Below are positions 36,466-46,200 of a DNA stretch of 64,000 nt, in pieces. Position 1 is the first letter of the stretch; the number at the start of each line of letters is the position of its first letter. The stretch is from Ancylomarina longa (lineage in GTDB: Bacteria > Bacteroidota > Bacteroidia > Bacteroidales > Marinifilaceae). The position numbers and the translations under genes were made by a program. The stretch lies in the NCBI RefSeq assembly GCF_003996985.1, contig NZ_RJJX01000002.1:62001-126000 (forward strand), in the 5' to 3' direction. The notes beneath the pieces were generated by a model. It was not told where the DNA came from. It made no database searches and worked only from the letters and a program-made list of their open reading frames with translations.

Positions 36466-36556
36466 ACAAAACAAGTAAGAGTTTTTTCATAGATTAGATT
36501 TAGGTTAGTAATTAGGGTTAGAGAAAATCCCGGGGGTGAGAGTCCGGGATTTTTCT
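36466..36556 (+). ncRNA. Candidate small RNA, unit 2 of tandem array
   Basis: Predicted RNA of about 91 nt, almost identical to units 3 and 4. It carries AGAGTTTTTTCATA and TTTAGGTTAG and several TTAG motifs, and its terminator loop is GGGTGAGAG. It has lost two bases (ATTAGGGTTAG where units 1, 3 and 4 have ATTAGTGGTTAG). Confidence 0.72.
36525..36555 (+). terminator. Terminator of sRNA unit 2
   Basis: AAATCCCGG pairs with CCGGGATTT, then TTTC; loop GGGTGAGAGT. Confidence 0.87.
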
Positions 36557-36604
36557 TTGCATTAATCTCTGGTAGTTGAATACCAAATTTCACTTTTGTA
36601 TTTC

Positions 36605-36650
36605 TTTAACTTTTGTTTCATCCCCTTAACGCAACCACAGCCTATATTTG
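36605..36650 (+). promoter_or_regulatory. Promoter of sRNA unit 3
   Basis: TTTAAC (36605-36610), TTAAC (36626-36630, 20 bp on), 12 bp, TATATTTG (36643-36650). Confidence 0.72.
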
Positions 36651-36656
36651 TACCAG

Positions 36657-36748
36657 ACAAAACAAGTAAGAGTTTTTTCATAGATTAGATTTAGGTTAGT
36701 AATTAGTGGTTAGAGAAAATCCCGGGGTTCATAGTCCGGGATTTTTCT
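36657..36748 (+). ncRNA. Candidate small RNA, unit 3 of tandem array
   Basis: Predicted RNA of about 92 nt. 36676-36682 (TTTCATA) and 36690-36699 (TTTAGGTTAG) are exactly complementary to the susC start-codon region and the bases just upstream of it. The 3' part is GTTAGTAATTAGTGGTTAGAG plus a terminator with the same TTCATAG loop as unit 1. Confidence 0.74.
36717..36748 (+). terminator. Terminator of sRNA unit 3
   Basis: AAATCCCGG pairs with CCGGGATTT, then TTTC; loop GGTTCATAGT. Confidence 0.87.
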
Positions 36749-36796
36749 TTGCATTAATCTCTGGTAGTTGAAAACCAAATTTCACTTTTGTATTTC

Positions 36797-36842
36797 TTTA
36801 ACTTTTCTTCAATCCAATTAACGAAACCACAGCCTATATTTG
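36797..36842 (+). promoter_or_regulatory. Promoter of sRNA unit 4
   Basis: TTTAAC (36797-36802), TTAAC (36818-36822, 20 bp on), 12 bp, TATATTTG (36835-36842). Bases between the TTAAC motifs have diverged from units 2 and 3 while the motifs stay fixed. Confidence 0.72.
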
Positions 36843-36848
36843 TACCAG

Positions 36849-36940
36849 ACAAAACAAGTAAGAGTTTTTTCATAGATTAAATTTAGGTTAGTAATTAGTG
36901 GTTAGAGAAAATCCCGGGGGTGAGAGTCCGGGATTTTTCT
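36849..36940 (+). ncRNA. Candidate small RNA, unit 4 of tandem array
   Basis: Predicted RNA of about 92 nt with the same seed segments and the GGGTGAGAG loop of unit 2. It ends 6 bp before the GH97 stop codon, so its terminator hairpin may also end the GH97 transcript coming from the other side. Confidence 0.72.
36909..36939. terminator. Terminator of sRNA unit 4, possibly shared with the GH97 gene
   Basis: AAATCCCGG pairs with CCGGGATTT, then TTTC on plus and TTTTC on minus, so both converging transcripts could stop here. Confidence 0.83.
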
Positions 36941-36945
36941 TTGTG

Positions 36946-38898
36946 TTAATTTAAAGGTGAAATCTTAGCCACCCAACCACCTCCTGGTGCCAAATGAATG
37001 ATTTTTTTATCCTTAAAAGACACCTCTTCAATTACTTTTTTATAATCTATTGCACAACGATCTGCGTTGATACCATCTTGGTACAAAACCATTTTGTAAT
37101 TTCCCTTTTTCAGGAAGGAAAGATCCACAGTCAGCTCCCGCTTGTCCCAATCGGTCATGGCACCAATATACCAATCTTTCCCTTTTCTTCTGGCAATAAG
37201 CAGATAATCCGAAATCTTGGCATCCAATACCTTTGTTTCATCCCACACAGTAGGAACCGCTGAAAGAAATTCCATACATTCCGGTTCTTTTCTGTAATTA
37301 GAAGGATTATCACACAGCATTTGTAGCGGACTTTCATATGCCACATACATGGCTAGTTGGTGACAACGCGTTCCCATACTCATAGGTCGGTTAAAAATAG
37401 GCTTGAAATTTTTCTTCTGTGCATTATTCATAGCACCAGGTGTATAATCCATAGGTCCGGCTACCATTCTCGAGAATGGTAGAATTAGATTGTGTTCCGG
37501 AGTCTGACGCATACTCCACTTGTCCTGCTCCCCACCGTTAACCCCCTCACGGGTCAAAACATTAGGATATTTTCTTCGGATTCCGGCAGGTTTGTACGAT
37601 CCGTGAAAATCAACCAGCAGTTTACGTTTGGCTGCTTCCTTCGCAATTTTGTGATAATAATTCACCATCCACTGATCGTCCTTATCCATAAAATCCACCT
37701 TAATACCTTTAATACCCCACTTCTGAAACTGATCCATAGCTTCCTGCAATTGATCGTCCAAAGTTTTCCATACCACCCAAAGGATGATTCCCACTCCTTT
37801 TTCTTTGGTATAATTGGTTAGTTCCTCCATGTCTATTTCGGGAACAATCTTCAATAAATCACCCAATTCATACCATCCTTCATCCATGATGATATACTCC
37901 AATCCATATTCTGCTGCAAAATCGATATAATATTTATAGGTCTCGGTATTTACACCAGCACGAAAATCCACACCATATACATTGTTAGCATTCCACCAAT
38001 CCCAGGCTACCTTACCAGGTTTAATCCACGATGGATCTTTAATCTCACAAGTATCGGCCAATAACCAGGATATTTGATTGGTGATCAAATCACCATCCTT
38101 GTCGGCAATAGCAACATATCGCCATGGAAAAGTTCTGGTTCCCTTTGTTTTGGCAATAAAATTCTTCCTTGTCTTTACAAAAACATCCCGGTCGCCCACC
38201 TGTTCGGTTTTGTCAGGATAGGCCGGAAAGCTTGCATGCAATGAATTCCCTTCTGCCCCATTGAACCACATACCGGGATAATCTTCCAGATTGCTTTCTC
38301 CAATCACCAGTTTAGGACCGTCGCCAGTATCCATTAGCACGGGAAGACTACCCAAATCCCGGGAAGACAATTCCCCAAGAGAGCTAAAATCGTAGTAAAC
38401 CTGATTGTTGGAGTGAAAGCTTCTTTCCCTTGGCCAATACACCAAATTGTTACCGGGGAAGTTAAAACTGCTGGTTTCCGATTTTACTGTTATCTCGTCA
38501 GGAAATCGAGTTTCGAACCGATAGGCAATCCCATTATTATAAGCTCGAAATACAAGATCGAAATTTTGTTCAAAGGATAATTTTAACTCCTTGTAATTCT
38601 CTGTTATGATTTTATTTTTTTCACAAATCTCAGGTTTGATTTCCCGATTTACATTATTAGTACTCTTTTTTCTTACTACCGGATTTTCACCCAATATTCT
38701 TCCCCCTTCGAGTTCCATGGCAATGAAGGTGGTATCAATCAAAAGAGACTGATTGTGTTTTACGGTAAAACTTAATTCTTTTCCCGCCTGAACCGTAATA
38801 ATTGTTTTCTTATCTGGCGATTGCAGTTTATATTCCTTTGCGTATGTTACCCCAATAAACAGGCAAAGCGAAAGCAAACAGATTAGCTTTTTATTCAT
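36946..38898 (-). CDS. Glycoside hydrolase family 97 (alpha-glycosidase), secreted
   Basis: A 650-residue exported enzyme (signal peptide cut after GVTYA). Residues 22-285 are the GH97 N-terminal beta-sandwich, 290-560 the TIM barrel (VAWDWWNANNVYGVDF, EYIIMDEGWYE), and 565-650 a C-terminal beta domain. KVDFMD carries Asp402 and NGGEQDK carries Glu457. By offset these match the nucleophile Asp415 and acid/base Glu470 of the retaining alpha-galactosidase BtGal97b, so a retaining enzyme acting on alpha-galactosides is more likely than an inverting SusB-type alpha-glucosidase. It is 9 bp after the other hydrolase gene. Confidence 0.92.
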   Translation of the reverse strand: MNKKLICLLSLCLFIGVTYAKEYKLQSPDKKTIITVQAGKELSFTVKHNQSLLIDTTFIAMELEGGRILGENPVVRKKSTNNVNREIKPEICEKNKIITENYKELKLSFEQNFDLVFRAYNNGIAYRFETRFPDEITVKSETSSFNFPGNNLVYWPRERSFHSNNQVYYDFSSLGELSSRDLGSLPVLMDTGDGPKLVIGESNLEDYPGMWFNGAEGNSLHASFPAYPDKTEQVGDRDVFVKTRKNFIAKTKGTRTFPWRYVAIADKDGDLITNQISWLLADTCEIKDPSWIKPGKVAWDWWNANNVYGVDFRAGVNTETYKYYIDFAAEYGLEYIIMDEGWYELGDLLKIVPEIDMEELTNYTKEKGVGIILWVVWKTLDDQLQEAMDQFQKWGIKGIKVDFMDKDDQWMVNYYHKIAKEAAKRKLLVDFHGSYKPAGIRRKYPNVLTREGVNGGEQDKWSMRQTPEHNLILPFSRMVAGPMDYTPGAMNNAQKKNFKPIFNRPMSMGTRCHQLAMYVAYESPLQMLCDNPSNYRKEPECMEFLSAVPTVWDETKVLDAKISDYLLIARRKGKDWYIGAMTDWDKRELTVDLSFLKKGNYKMVLYQDGINADRCAIDYKKVIEEVSFKDKKIIHLAPGGGWVAKISPLN

Positions 38899-38907
38899 AG
38901 CTTGTTC

Positions 38908-41289
38908 TTATTTTGTTAGTTCTAGAATTTGTTCTTTAAATGGTGTTGGATTAGCAGAAATCCACACTTCAGGTTTAAAATTGATATTCTTCTCGTCGTA
39001 ACCCATTACATAAACTTCTATTTTTTTCCCCTTCATGGTTTTATCCAAAGGAAGATAGTAGGTATAATTACTGTCGCTTCTGGAATTTACATATTCCCAG
39101 GTATTGGAAGGAAAAGAAACACTTCTGTCGGGGCAACCTATAAGTTTTCCTCCAATTTTAGCAGCGGCATAAGCTCCTTCAATGCCATGTTTTCCGTTAA
39201 GAGCAATGGACAGATAACTTCCTTCAGGAATCTCATCCAGTTTGAAATTTGCTTTCCAGGTCTTTTGTGCTTTCATCCTATCCGGATGAGCAAAAAGATT
39301 AGAGGCTCTCCATTTACTTCTGTCAAGTTTTTTTCCATTTTTCCAAGCTTCGATTTCCACAATTCTTCCCGGTTGAGATCTCAACCTTAGGTAACGCATG
39401 GGTTCATTCACATCGATTACCATTTTTTTACCTGCATAATAAGTAATTGTTTTCCATGTTTTTAGATCGGAAGATACCTCGGCATAGTTTCCTTCATCAC
39501 GCAACAAAGGTTGAAGTGAGAATTCATCAGGAACCATAATCACCAGCTTATCCACATCGGTAATTGCACCCAGATCCAAACGAAAACAGCCACCCTTTAC
39601 TTTTTGATCGATATTGTATTTTCTGCTTGGCCAGAAACCGGTATTTAAATCCCCATCAAAAAGATTCTTGTCCCAAATACCCCGCTCCACAAATACTTCT
39701 TGTTTAAAGAAAGCATCTCGGGCTTTTTGAACCACGGGAATACTGGTTTTCCCGGATCGAAAAAGAGAACGAACTTCCAATGCATTGTTATCTGCAGCAA
39801 AACAAGTTGCTTCGTACAATGCTTTAGCATCTTCCGGAACTACCGCTTCTTTCATATCAGCCAATTTGCGGTGAGGTGAATATTCCAGTTTTTTTCCGGA
39901 AAACATCACTTTTAAGCTCTTCCCCTTTAGGAGGGAATTTACCGTCTTTCCATTCAATTGTGCTGATATAAATTGGGAAGGATTTGATAGTTTTATATTT
40001 GATGTAGTTCCGGGCATTCCTAATACCTTTATCAATACCGGTTTGCCTGAGATATTTTGAACCACTTCATAATCACAACCAGTTAAACCCGGTTCATCAC
40101 AATTTTTTGTAGTAGCCATCAAAAGACAGGTACGAAATGGAGCTACCTGAATGCTTACCTCATCGCCATTATTAAAGCTTCCCAAAATTCTTTCGGTAGG
40201 ATGAAACTGTCGCAATTGAATTTTACCTTCCGATTCCAAACCAATTTCCTGATCTAATTTTACGGTATAGATAATTGGTTTCCATGTCAGGTTACGCAGC
40301 GTAATCAAACGAGTATTGTCATCTCCTCTTGAAACGGCAAATTTCCCATACTTCTCTTCCGGAAGCACTATTCCCTGAACCAGAATTTCCCTGTATTTGC
40401 GATGTAAATTAAAGATTCGGGATAGTTTGGGATATTCATCATCGCGCAGCAACCATGGATTTCCATAAATCTCCGGAGCCAGAATCAGACTTCGGTTGAA
40501 TGCCTGCAAAATCAGATCATCATCCCAATAATCCAGACAGGAAGAAATACATACCCCATGATCTTCTGTTAGTCTCTTCAATCCGGAGACCAATCCTCTT
40601 GAAAGAGCACCAGCCCTATGGTGAGGAGCCGTTATTTCATTTGAAGTAAATACATCGATATAGGTTTCCTGTCCTCCCCACAAAAATGTTGTTGCATAAG
40701 CTTTAGCCTTATCCAATCCCAGGCGATGGTTGAGCAAAATCAAATCGGGACTGTAAATCCGACAAGCTTTCATCATTTCAACGAATGCATCTTCCTTTTC
40801 AGGTCTCAAGGGACCACAAACTGCATCAAATTTAAAAAGTTCAAACTCATAATTCTTGCAAAGACTTACCATCTGGTTGATTCGGGACTGTTTTTCGGTT
40901 TCGGTATCTCCAAAGCCATCAGGCCCTCCCCAAACCCCCAGGCGAGTCCCCATGCTTTTTGCCTTTTGATATATGGGAGTAAATCCATTCGGAAATTGCT
41001 TATTGAATCGTTTCGAATGAATACTGCCATAGAATCTTTTTCCATCAATAGCACCGGCATCGAAAGCATAAATATCCAAAATCATCCCATACTCATTGTG
41101 AAGCCACTGGAAAAAATCCAGATTAATCAGACTTTGTTCTTCGGTAGCACCTTCATTGGTATTATTGATCCATGAAAAATACTGTGCTCTGGAAGGACTT
41201 TTTTCATCCGCACCCGGGAAAACCTTTTCCTGCCCCATTAAATTTTGGAAGAAACACCAAAACATCACTAGTACTATTATTTTTCTCAT
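38908..41289 (-). CDS. Secreted clan GH-D-like glycoside hydrolase with C-terminal discoidin-like domain
   Basis: A 793-residue exported protein (signal peptide cut after FQNLMGQ). Residues 30-310 look like a TIM barrel of the alpha-galactosidase type: DIYAFDAGAIDG, LGVWGGPDGFG, and FELFKFDAVCGPLRP with Asp155 as likely nucleophile. SSCLDYWDDD near 262 may hold the acid/base. A beta-sandwich follows (315-400), then a linker, then an F5/8-type C-like carbohydrate-binding domain (about 540-665, CFRLDLGAITDVDKLVI ... YLRLRSQPGRIVEIEAW). I cannot assign a CAZy family. Its pairing with GH97 suggests alpha-linked side chains as substrate. Confidence 0.72.
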   Translation of the reverse strand: MRKIIVLVMFWCFFQNLMGQEKVFPGADEKSPSRAQYFSWINNTNEGATEEQSLINLDFFQWLHNEYGMILDIYAFDAGAIDGKRFYGSIHSKRFNKQFPNGFTPIYQKAKSMGTRLGVWGGPDGFGDTETEKQSRINQMVSLCKNYEFELFKFDAVCGPLRPEKEDAFVEMMKACRIYSPDLILLNHRLGLDKAKAYATTFLWGGQETYIDVFTSNEITAPHHRAGALSRGLVSGLKRLTEDHGVCISSCLDYWDDDLILQAFNRSLILAPEIYGNPWLLRDDEYPKLSRIFNLHRKYREILVQGIVLPEEKYGKFAVSRGDDNTRLITLRNLTWKPIIYTVKLDQEIGLESEGKIQLRQFHPTERILGSFNNGDEVSIQVAPFRTCLLMATTKNCDEPGLTGCDYEVVQNISGKPVLIKVLGMPGTTSNIKLSNPSQFISAQLNGKTVNSLLKGKSLKVMFSGKKLEYSPHRKLADMKEAVVPEDAKALYEATCFAADNNALEVRSLFRSGKTSIPVVQKARDAFFKQEVFVERGIWDKNLFDGDLNTGFWPSRKYNIDQKVKGGCFRLDLGAITDVDKLVIMVPDEFSLQPLLRDEGNYAEVSSDLKTWKTITYYAGKKMVIDVNEPMRYLRLRSQPGRIVEIEAWKNGKKLDRSKWRASNLFAHPDRMKAQKTWKANFKLDEIPEGSYLSIALNGKHGIEGAYAAAKIGGKLIGCPDRSVSFPSNTWEYVNSRSDSNYTYYLPLDKTMKGKKIEVYVMGYDEKNINFKPEVWISANPTPFKEQILELTK

Positions 41290-41523
41290 CTGCTTACATT
41301 TTTTATTCTAAAGCGATCTGAAACTCAGGTTATCGGGAATCAGATATAAAGGCATCTCAAAAAACCTTTCTCTTGGCTTTAGCCTACAACTTTTCATATA
41401 TACTCTTGGCAATTTTTTGTGATGCTTACTTTATGTTTCGCAAACAACACACTTTTTTAAATTCATTTCAAGTCCCGGGGCAATACCCCGGGACTTGATG
41501 TTGCAACTAATTACGACTTTTTC
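41290..41523. other. Spacer between susD and the hydrolase genes
   Basis: 234 bp with the strong hairpin at 41469-41497. There is no obvious promoter, so the hydrolase genes may be read through from susCD at a lower level. Confidence 0.5.
41469..41497. terminator. Very strong intercistronic hairpin after susD
   Basis: CAAGTCCCGGGG pairs perfectly with CCCCGGGACTTG around CAATA. There is no U run on the minus strand, so it may protect the susCD mRNA end or cause partial termination rather than a full stop. Confidence 0.65.
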
Positions 41524-43197
41524 CTACCATCCGGAATTTTGTTCGATATGCGTAACATCGATTTCCGCTTGTGGAATAGGCCATAGATAGTCTTTATTCA
41601 CATCAAATGAACGTACTCCCCACGAAAGGGTAACCTCTCCTCCTGAATCAGGATCGGTATAAGTAAGTCCTTTGGGTACACCAGGCATCACATTCTCAGC
41701 AATTTTCCATCTGCGAATATCCATCAAGCGCAATCCTTCAAATGCCAATTCCACTCTTCTTTCCCGTCGCACAATTGTTCTCAATTGATCCTGAGATTTT
41801 CCGGCAGTAACGGAAGGCATATTCACATCGGCTCGTTGACGCACTTCATTAATTGCATCATAAACAGATTGATCAATATCGTTAGCCTCTACCTTTGCCT
41901 CGGCATAAGTCAGAAGAACCTCGGCATATCTTATCAGGATAAAATGAATGGCTCCATTCCAATAGTCACCATTATCAATATCGTCCTCCGAGATATATTT
42001 CAACCAGTTGTATCCGGTAGCTGTTTTATTCCATTGCCCGTTTGTACCGTCCGTTAAGTCATCGCCGGGGACAATTTCCTTTCCGGGATATGTAGCACCC
42101 GGGATAGTATTGAAAACACCACCCCGCCAATCATGTCCGGGATACAATACAGTATAAGTTAATCGGGGATCGCGATTTGCATAGGGATTATTCGGATCAA
42201 ATAAAGACGACTGATCAATGGTATTTCCATCGGTACACTCATAGGTGTCGATTAGCGATTGCATTGGGCAACCACTACTCCATCCTCCCACTGAATTGGG
42301 ACCATAGTTCTGCATGGTAAAATTCCATTGCTTTTCCTTCATCTCCTGAAGGTCGAAAATCACCTCCGAATTGTTGATTCCCTGGTAAGTAAACATATCC
42401 TCGTAGCTTGGATAAATGGTGTAAACACCAAGATCCATAACTTCTTTGGCCGCAGTTGCAGCTTCTTCCCACTTCTCCTGATAAAGCAAAATCCGGGCTT
42501 TTAAAGAAAGTGCAGCTCCTTTGGTAACGCGTCCCAAATCATCACTGGAATAAGACGTTGGCAAATCGTTGGCAGCTTCTGTTAAATCAGTAAGGATGGC
42601 ATTCATGATTACTGTTTTATCCGTTCTCTTACATTCTTCGGCAGCTACTTTTTCTCCCTCAGCACCTTCGGTTGGAGCACAATCATCAGGATTGATACTA
42701 TTGGTTAAAAAAGGAACATCCCCAAAGAGATAAACCAAATCAAAATAGAAGTAAGCTCTTAAAAATTTTGCTTCTCCAAGCAATCGAGCTTTCAGTTCTG
42801 CAGAAATATCTGTTACACCATCTGCACCTTCCAGAATTCGATTCACTCTCTGAATTCCCCTGTAGCGTTCTTTCCATCTGGTTTCAACATACCCATCGTA
42901 GGAAGAAGCAGTTCCATCTGCCAATCGATAACCAGCATTCCAGGAATGATGATCCAAAGCATTATCAGTTAAAGCTTCGATACGAAGCAAATCGGTTGAA
43001 TATCCGTAATCTGTGCCCCAACTATTAAAACCAATAGAAGCATAAGCAGCATTTACAGCATAAATTAAATCTTTCTCCTGGGTGAAGAAATTTGCGGAGG
43101 ACACCTGATCGCTTGGTGAACGCTCCAAAAAATCATCACTACAGCCTGCCAACACAAATAGTAAAGCACAAGCCAGACCAATTATATTTTTTTTCAT
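41524..43197 (-). CDS. susD: SusD/RagB-family outer-membrane glycan-binding lipoprotein
   Basis: A 557-residue lipoprotein. I start at the Met at 43197 (MKKNIIGLACALLFVLAGC); the longer frame would overlap the susC end and lacks a signal peptide. The lipobox Cys is near residue 19. Typical segments are DDFLERSPSDQVSSANFF, a helical TPR-like core (KARLLGEAKFLRAYFYFDLVYLFGDVPF), and the C-terminal RRERRVELAFEGLRLMDIRRW. It covers the SusC barrel and captures oligosaccharides. It lies 46 bp after susC. 'susD' is a family name, not a claim of starch specificity. Confidence 0.93.
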   Translation of the reverse strand: MKKNIIGLACALLFVLAGCSDDFLERSPSDQVSSANFFTQEKDLIYAVNAAYASIGFNSWGTDYGYSTDLLRIEALTDNALDHHSWNAGYRLADGTASSYDGYVETRWKERYRGIQRVNRILEGADGVTDISAELKARLLGEAKFLRAYFYFDLVYLFGDVPFLTNSINPDDCAPTEGAEGEKVAAEECKRTDKTVIMNAILTDLTEAANDLPTSYSSDDLGRVTKGAALSLKARILLYQEKWEEAATAAKEVMDLGVYTIYPSYEDMFTYQGINNSEVIFDLQEMKEKQWNFTMQNYGPNSVGGWSSGCPMQSLIDTYECTDGNTIDQSSLFDPNNPYANRDPRLTYTVLYPGHDWRGGVFNTIPGATYPGKEIVPGDDLTDGTNGQWNKTATGYNWLKYISEDDIDNGDYWNGAIHFILIRYAEVLLTYAEAKVEANDIDQSVYDAINEVRQRADVNMPSVTAGKSQDQLRTIVRRERRVELAFEGLRLMDIRRWKIAENVMPGVPKGLTYTDPDSGGEVTLSWGVRSFDVNKDYLWPIPQAEIDVTHIEQNSGW

Positions 43198-43243
43198 CGT
43201 ATTTTCCTTTATGAATTTTTCGAACTTGTTAATTGTATTCCTC

Positions 43244-46200
43244 TTAGAATCGAACTTGCACACCAAATGTATAAGTAGATACCGGAGGATAATAATTTGG
43301 TCTTCCATCGTAGGTTTCCGGATCCAAACCTGATTCTACATCAGTAATAGTGAACAGATTGGTGCCACCAACATAAAATCTCAATTTCTCGATTTTCCAT
43401 CTTTCCAATAACGATTTAGGAAGAGAGTAACCTATTTGCAGGTTTTTCATTCTGATATAAGAAGCATCACGAATCCAAAAATCATTGTACAGATAATTAT
43501 TCTTGTTCGAAGCAGCTTCCAAGCGTGGGAAAGTAGCATCCGGGTTATCCGGAGTCCAGCGATCCAACACCCTTTTGGTAGTGAATATCTCGTAAGCAGG
43601 ACCTTCGTTAGGTGCTCCATAGAAGTAGTTTTCTGCCTTTAGAACACCTTGGAAAAAGGCAGAAAAATCAAAGCCTTTGTATTCGGCATATAAATTCATC
43701 CCTACAGTATAGTGAGGAATAGGAGAACCAATTACCTTACGATCCTCATCATTTATCTCCCCATCGCCATTCTGATCTACCAATTTAATATCACCCGGTT
43801 TTAGTTCCGATTGGTTGGGTTGAACAGCATGCTCGTCAATTTCAGCCTGAGACTGGAATAAACCATCCGACTCGTATCCGTAAAAAGAATTTAGAGCTTC
43901 CCCTTCTTTTAGGATGGACCATCCACTGATGGAAGGTTCGTTTCCGGCAAAGTCAACCAATTCATTCTTCACATCCGAAATATTAAAACCCACAGAATAA
44001 TGGAAATCGTTGATTTGGTTTCTGTGAGTGATGGAAAGTTCCCATCCAGTATTCCTCACCTTACCGGCATTGGTTTCTGATGCCCCCAAACCAGTTAAAT
44101 AGGATATAGGCAATACCAGTAATACATCTTTGGTATCCTTGCGGTACCAATCGGCCACAAGTTCGATCTTACTATCGAAAAGGGATAAGTCAAATCCAAA
44201 ATCGATCATTTCGGTTGTTTCCCAGGTTACATCTGTATTGGCAAAGTACCATTGTGAATACCCATTCACCTCATTATCATTAAAATTATAAGGAAAATCG
44301 GCATAAACTGTAGAGGTAAACTTATAGTTACCAATATTTTGATTTCCCAACTGTCCCCAGCTACCTCTTAATTTTAGGTTATTTATTACATCAAGAGAAG
44401 ACATAAAATCCTCTTCGGACATTCTCCATCCTGCTGAGAAAGAAGGAAAGATGCCCCATTTATGTCCTTTGGCAAAACGAGAAGATCCATCGTAACGGAT
44501 ATTTCCTTCCAACAGATATTTCCCCTTATAGGAATAATTGATTCGTCCCAGGTAAGATAACAATGCCCAGTCTGTTTTATAGCCTTTATTCGTTTGCCCT
44601 TCGGCATCACCGGTATTTAGTTCCACATAGTCGTTGCTATAAATATTATTACGACGACCTTCCAAAAGATAAGCCTTATTTTCGGTGACATCCACACCTC
44701 CCAGCATATGGATACTATGATCTCCAAAAGTCTTATTGTAATCCAATAATCCTCTTAAATTGATTTCCTGCTGAGTCCAGCGTCCATCCAACAACTTGCT
44801 TGGCGACCATTTTTGAATCACATTATCAGGATTCTCCGGATCTCTAAAATCGTATGCCGCCGTATAATTCTTATATCTGTTATTATTACTCTTATAGGAA
44901 ATATCGGTTTTTAAGGTCAGTCCATCTATCATTTCCAGATCTGCACCAACTTTCATATTTAATGCTTCATTCACAGATTCATTCATTCCACCTACTTCCA
45001 GACAAGCCAAAGCATTGGTATTATCCTTATTCAAACCATATACTCCATTCGGATATTTTAATACTGTAACCGGCGAAGTTCCAACCATTGCTCCAATAGC
45101 ACTACCCAGTCTGTTTGGTTTTTCATTATCTCTTCTGTTAAAAGAAACATCAGCTCTCAATTTCAGATTTTCTTTCACCTGAAAATCAGTATTCAAGCGA
45201 AAACCATATCGTTTCGAATTTACATTTTTCAACATCCCGTCCTGATTCATATGATTCAAGGATAGAGCAATCTTTGATTTCTCGTTTCCTCCGCTTATGC
45301 GAACAGATTGATTCAATACAGGAGCTGTCTCGAACAACTCTTTAAACAAATTCACATAGGGATAATTGATAGGATCGTTTCCTGCTACCGTATTTCGAAT
45401 GTAATCATCCGAATATTTCGGATTCATCCCTGCATTTACCAGTGCCTCGTTCACTAAATTCAGATAATCCTCGGCACCAACCAATTCGGGTAAGGTTGCC
45501 GGCGTTTGCCATCCGTAATATCCGTTATAATCGACTCTAAATTCACCTGCAGCACCTCTTTTGGTGGTGATCAGAATTACCCCATTGGCAGCTTTAGCTC
45601 CATAAATAGAAGAGGATGCTGCATCTTTCAGAATAGATATGCTTTCAATGTCATTTGGATTAACATCATTCATAGGCATTTCGATTCCATCCACCAAAAC
45701 AAGGGGAGCAACCGACGCAGCAATAGAAGCAATCCCGCGAATGTTGATATTCAAATTTTCTTCTCCGGGAACACCTCCACGGTCGATAATGGTTACTCCG
45801 GTTGAAACACCTTGCAAAGCCTGGCGAACATCTGCCATAGGTTTCTTCACCATCTCGTCGCCTTTCACTGCCGATACCGATCCGGTAAGATTAGCTTTTT
45901 TCTGAGTTCCATAACCAACAACAACAACTTCGTCGAGCCCCAACACATCCTCTTCAAGAGTAACATTAATTGTGGATTGCTTAGCAACAGGAACCTCCTG
46001 ATCGAGATAACCAATAAAACTAAAGATTAAGCTCCCGTCTACTGGTGCCATCAATTTATAATTCCCGTCAAAATCGGTAATAGTACCTGTGGTTGTTCCT
46101 TTTACAATGATATTTACACCGATTAAGGACTCCCCGTTTTTGTCCACCACCTTTCCCTGTACTTTTTTTTCCTGAGTTTGTTGTGCAGTTAGTTCTGCTT

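Noticed and set aside
36560..36855. Minus-strand 39-codon frames in the sRNA array starting MKKLLLVLSGTNIG
   Set aside because: They look like small signal peptides, but unit 1 lacks the frame, unit 2 has a different end, and all seven codon differences I counted between units 3 and 4 change the amino acid. The start resemblance is better explained by RNA complementarity to gene starts.
31525..36940. Could the regular repeats be CRISPR arrays?
   Set aside because: The 42-bp and 192-bp units repeat along their whole length without unique spacers, and there are no cas genes.
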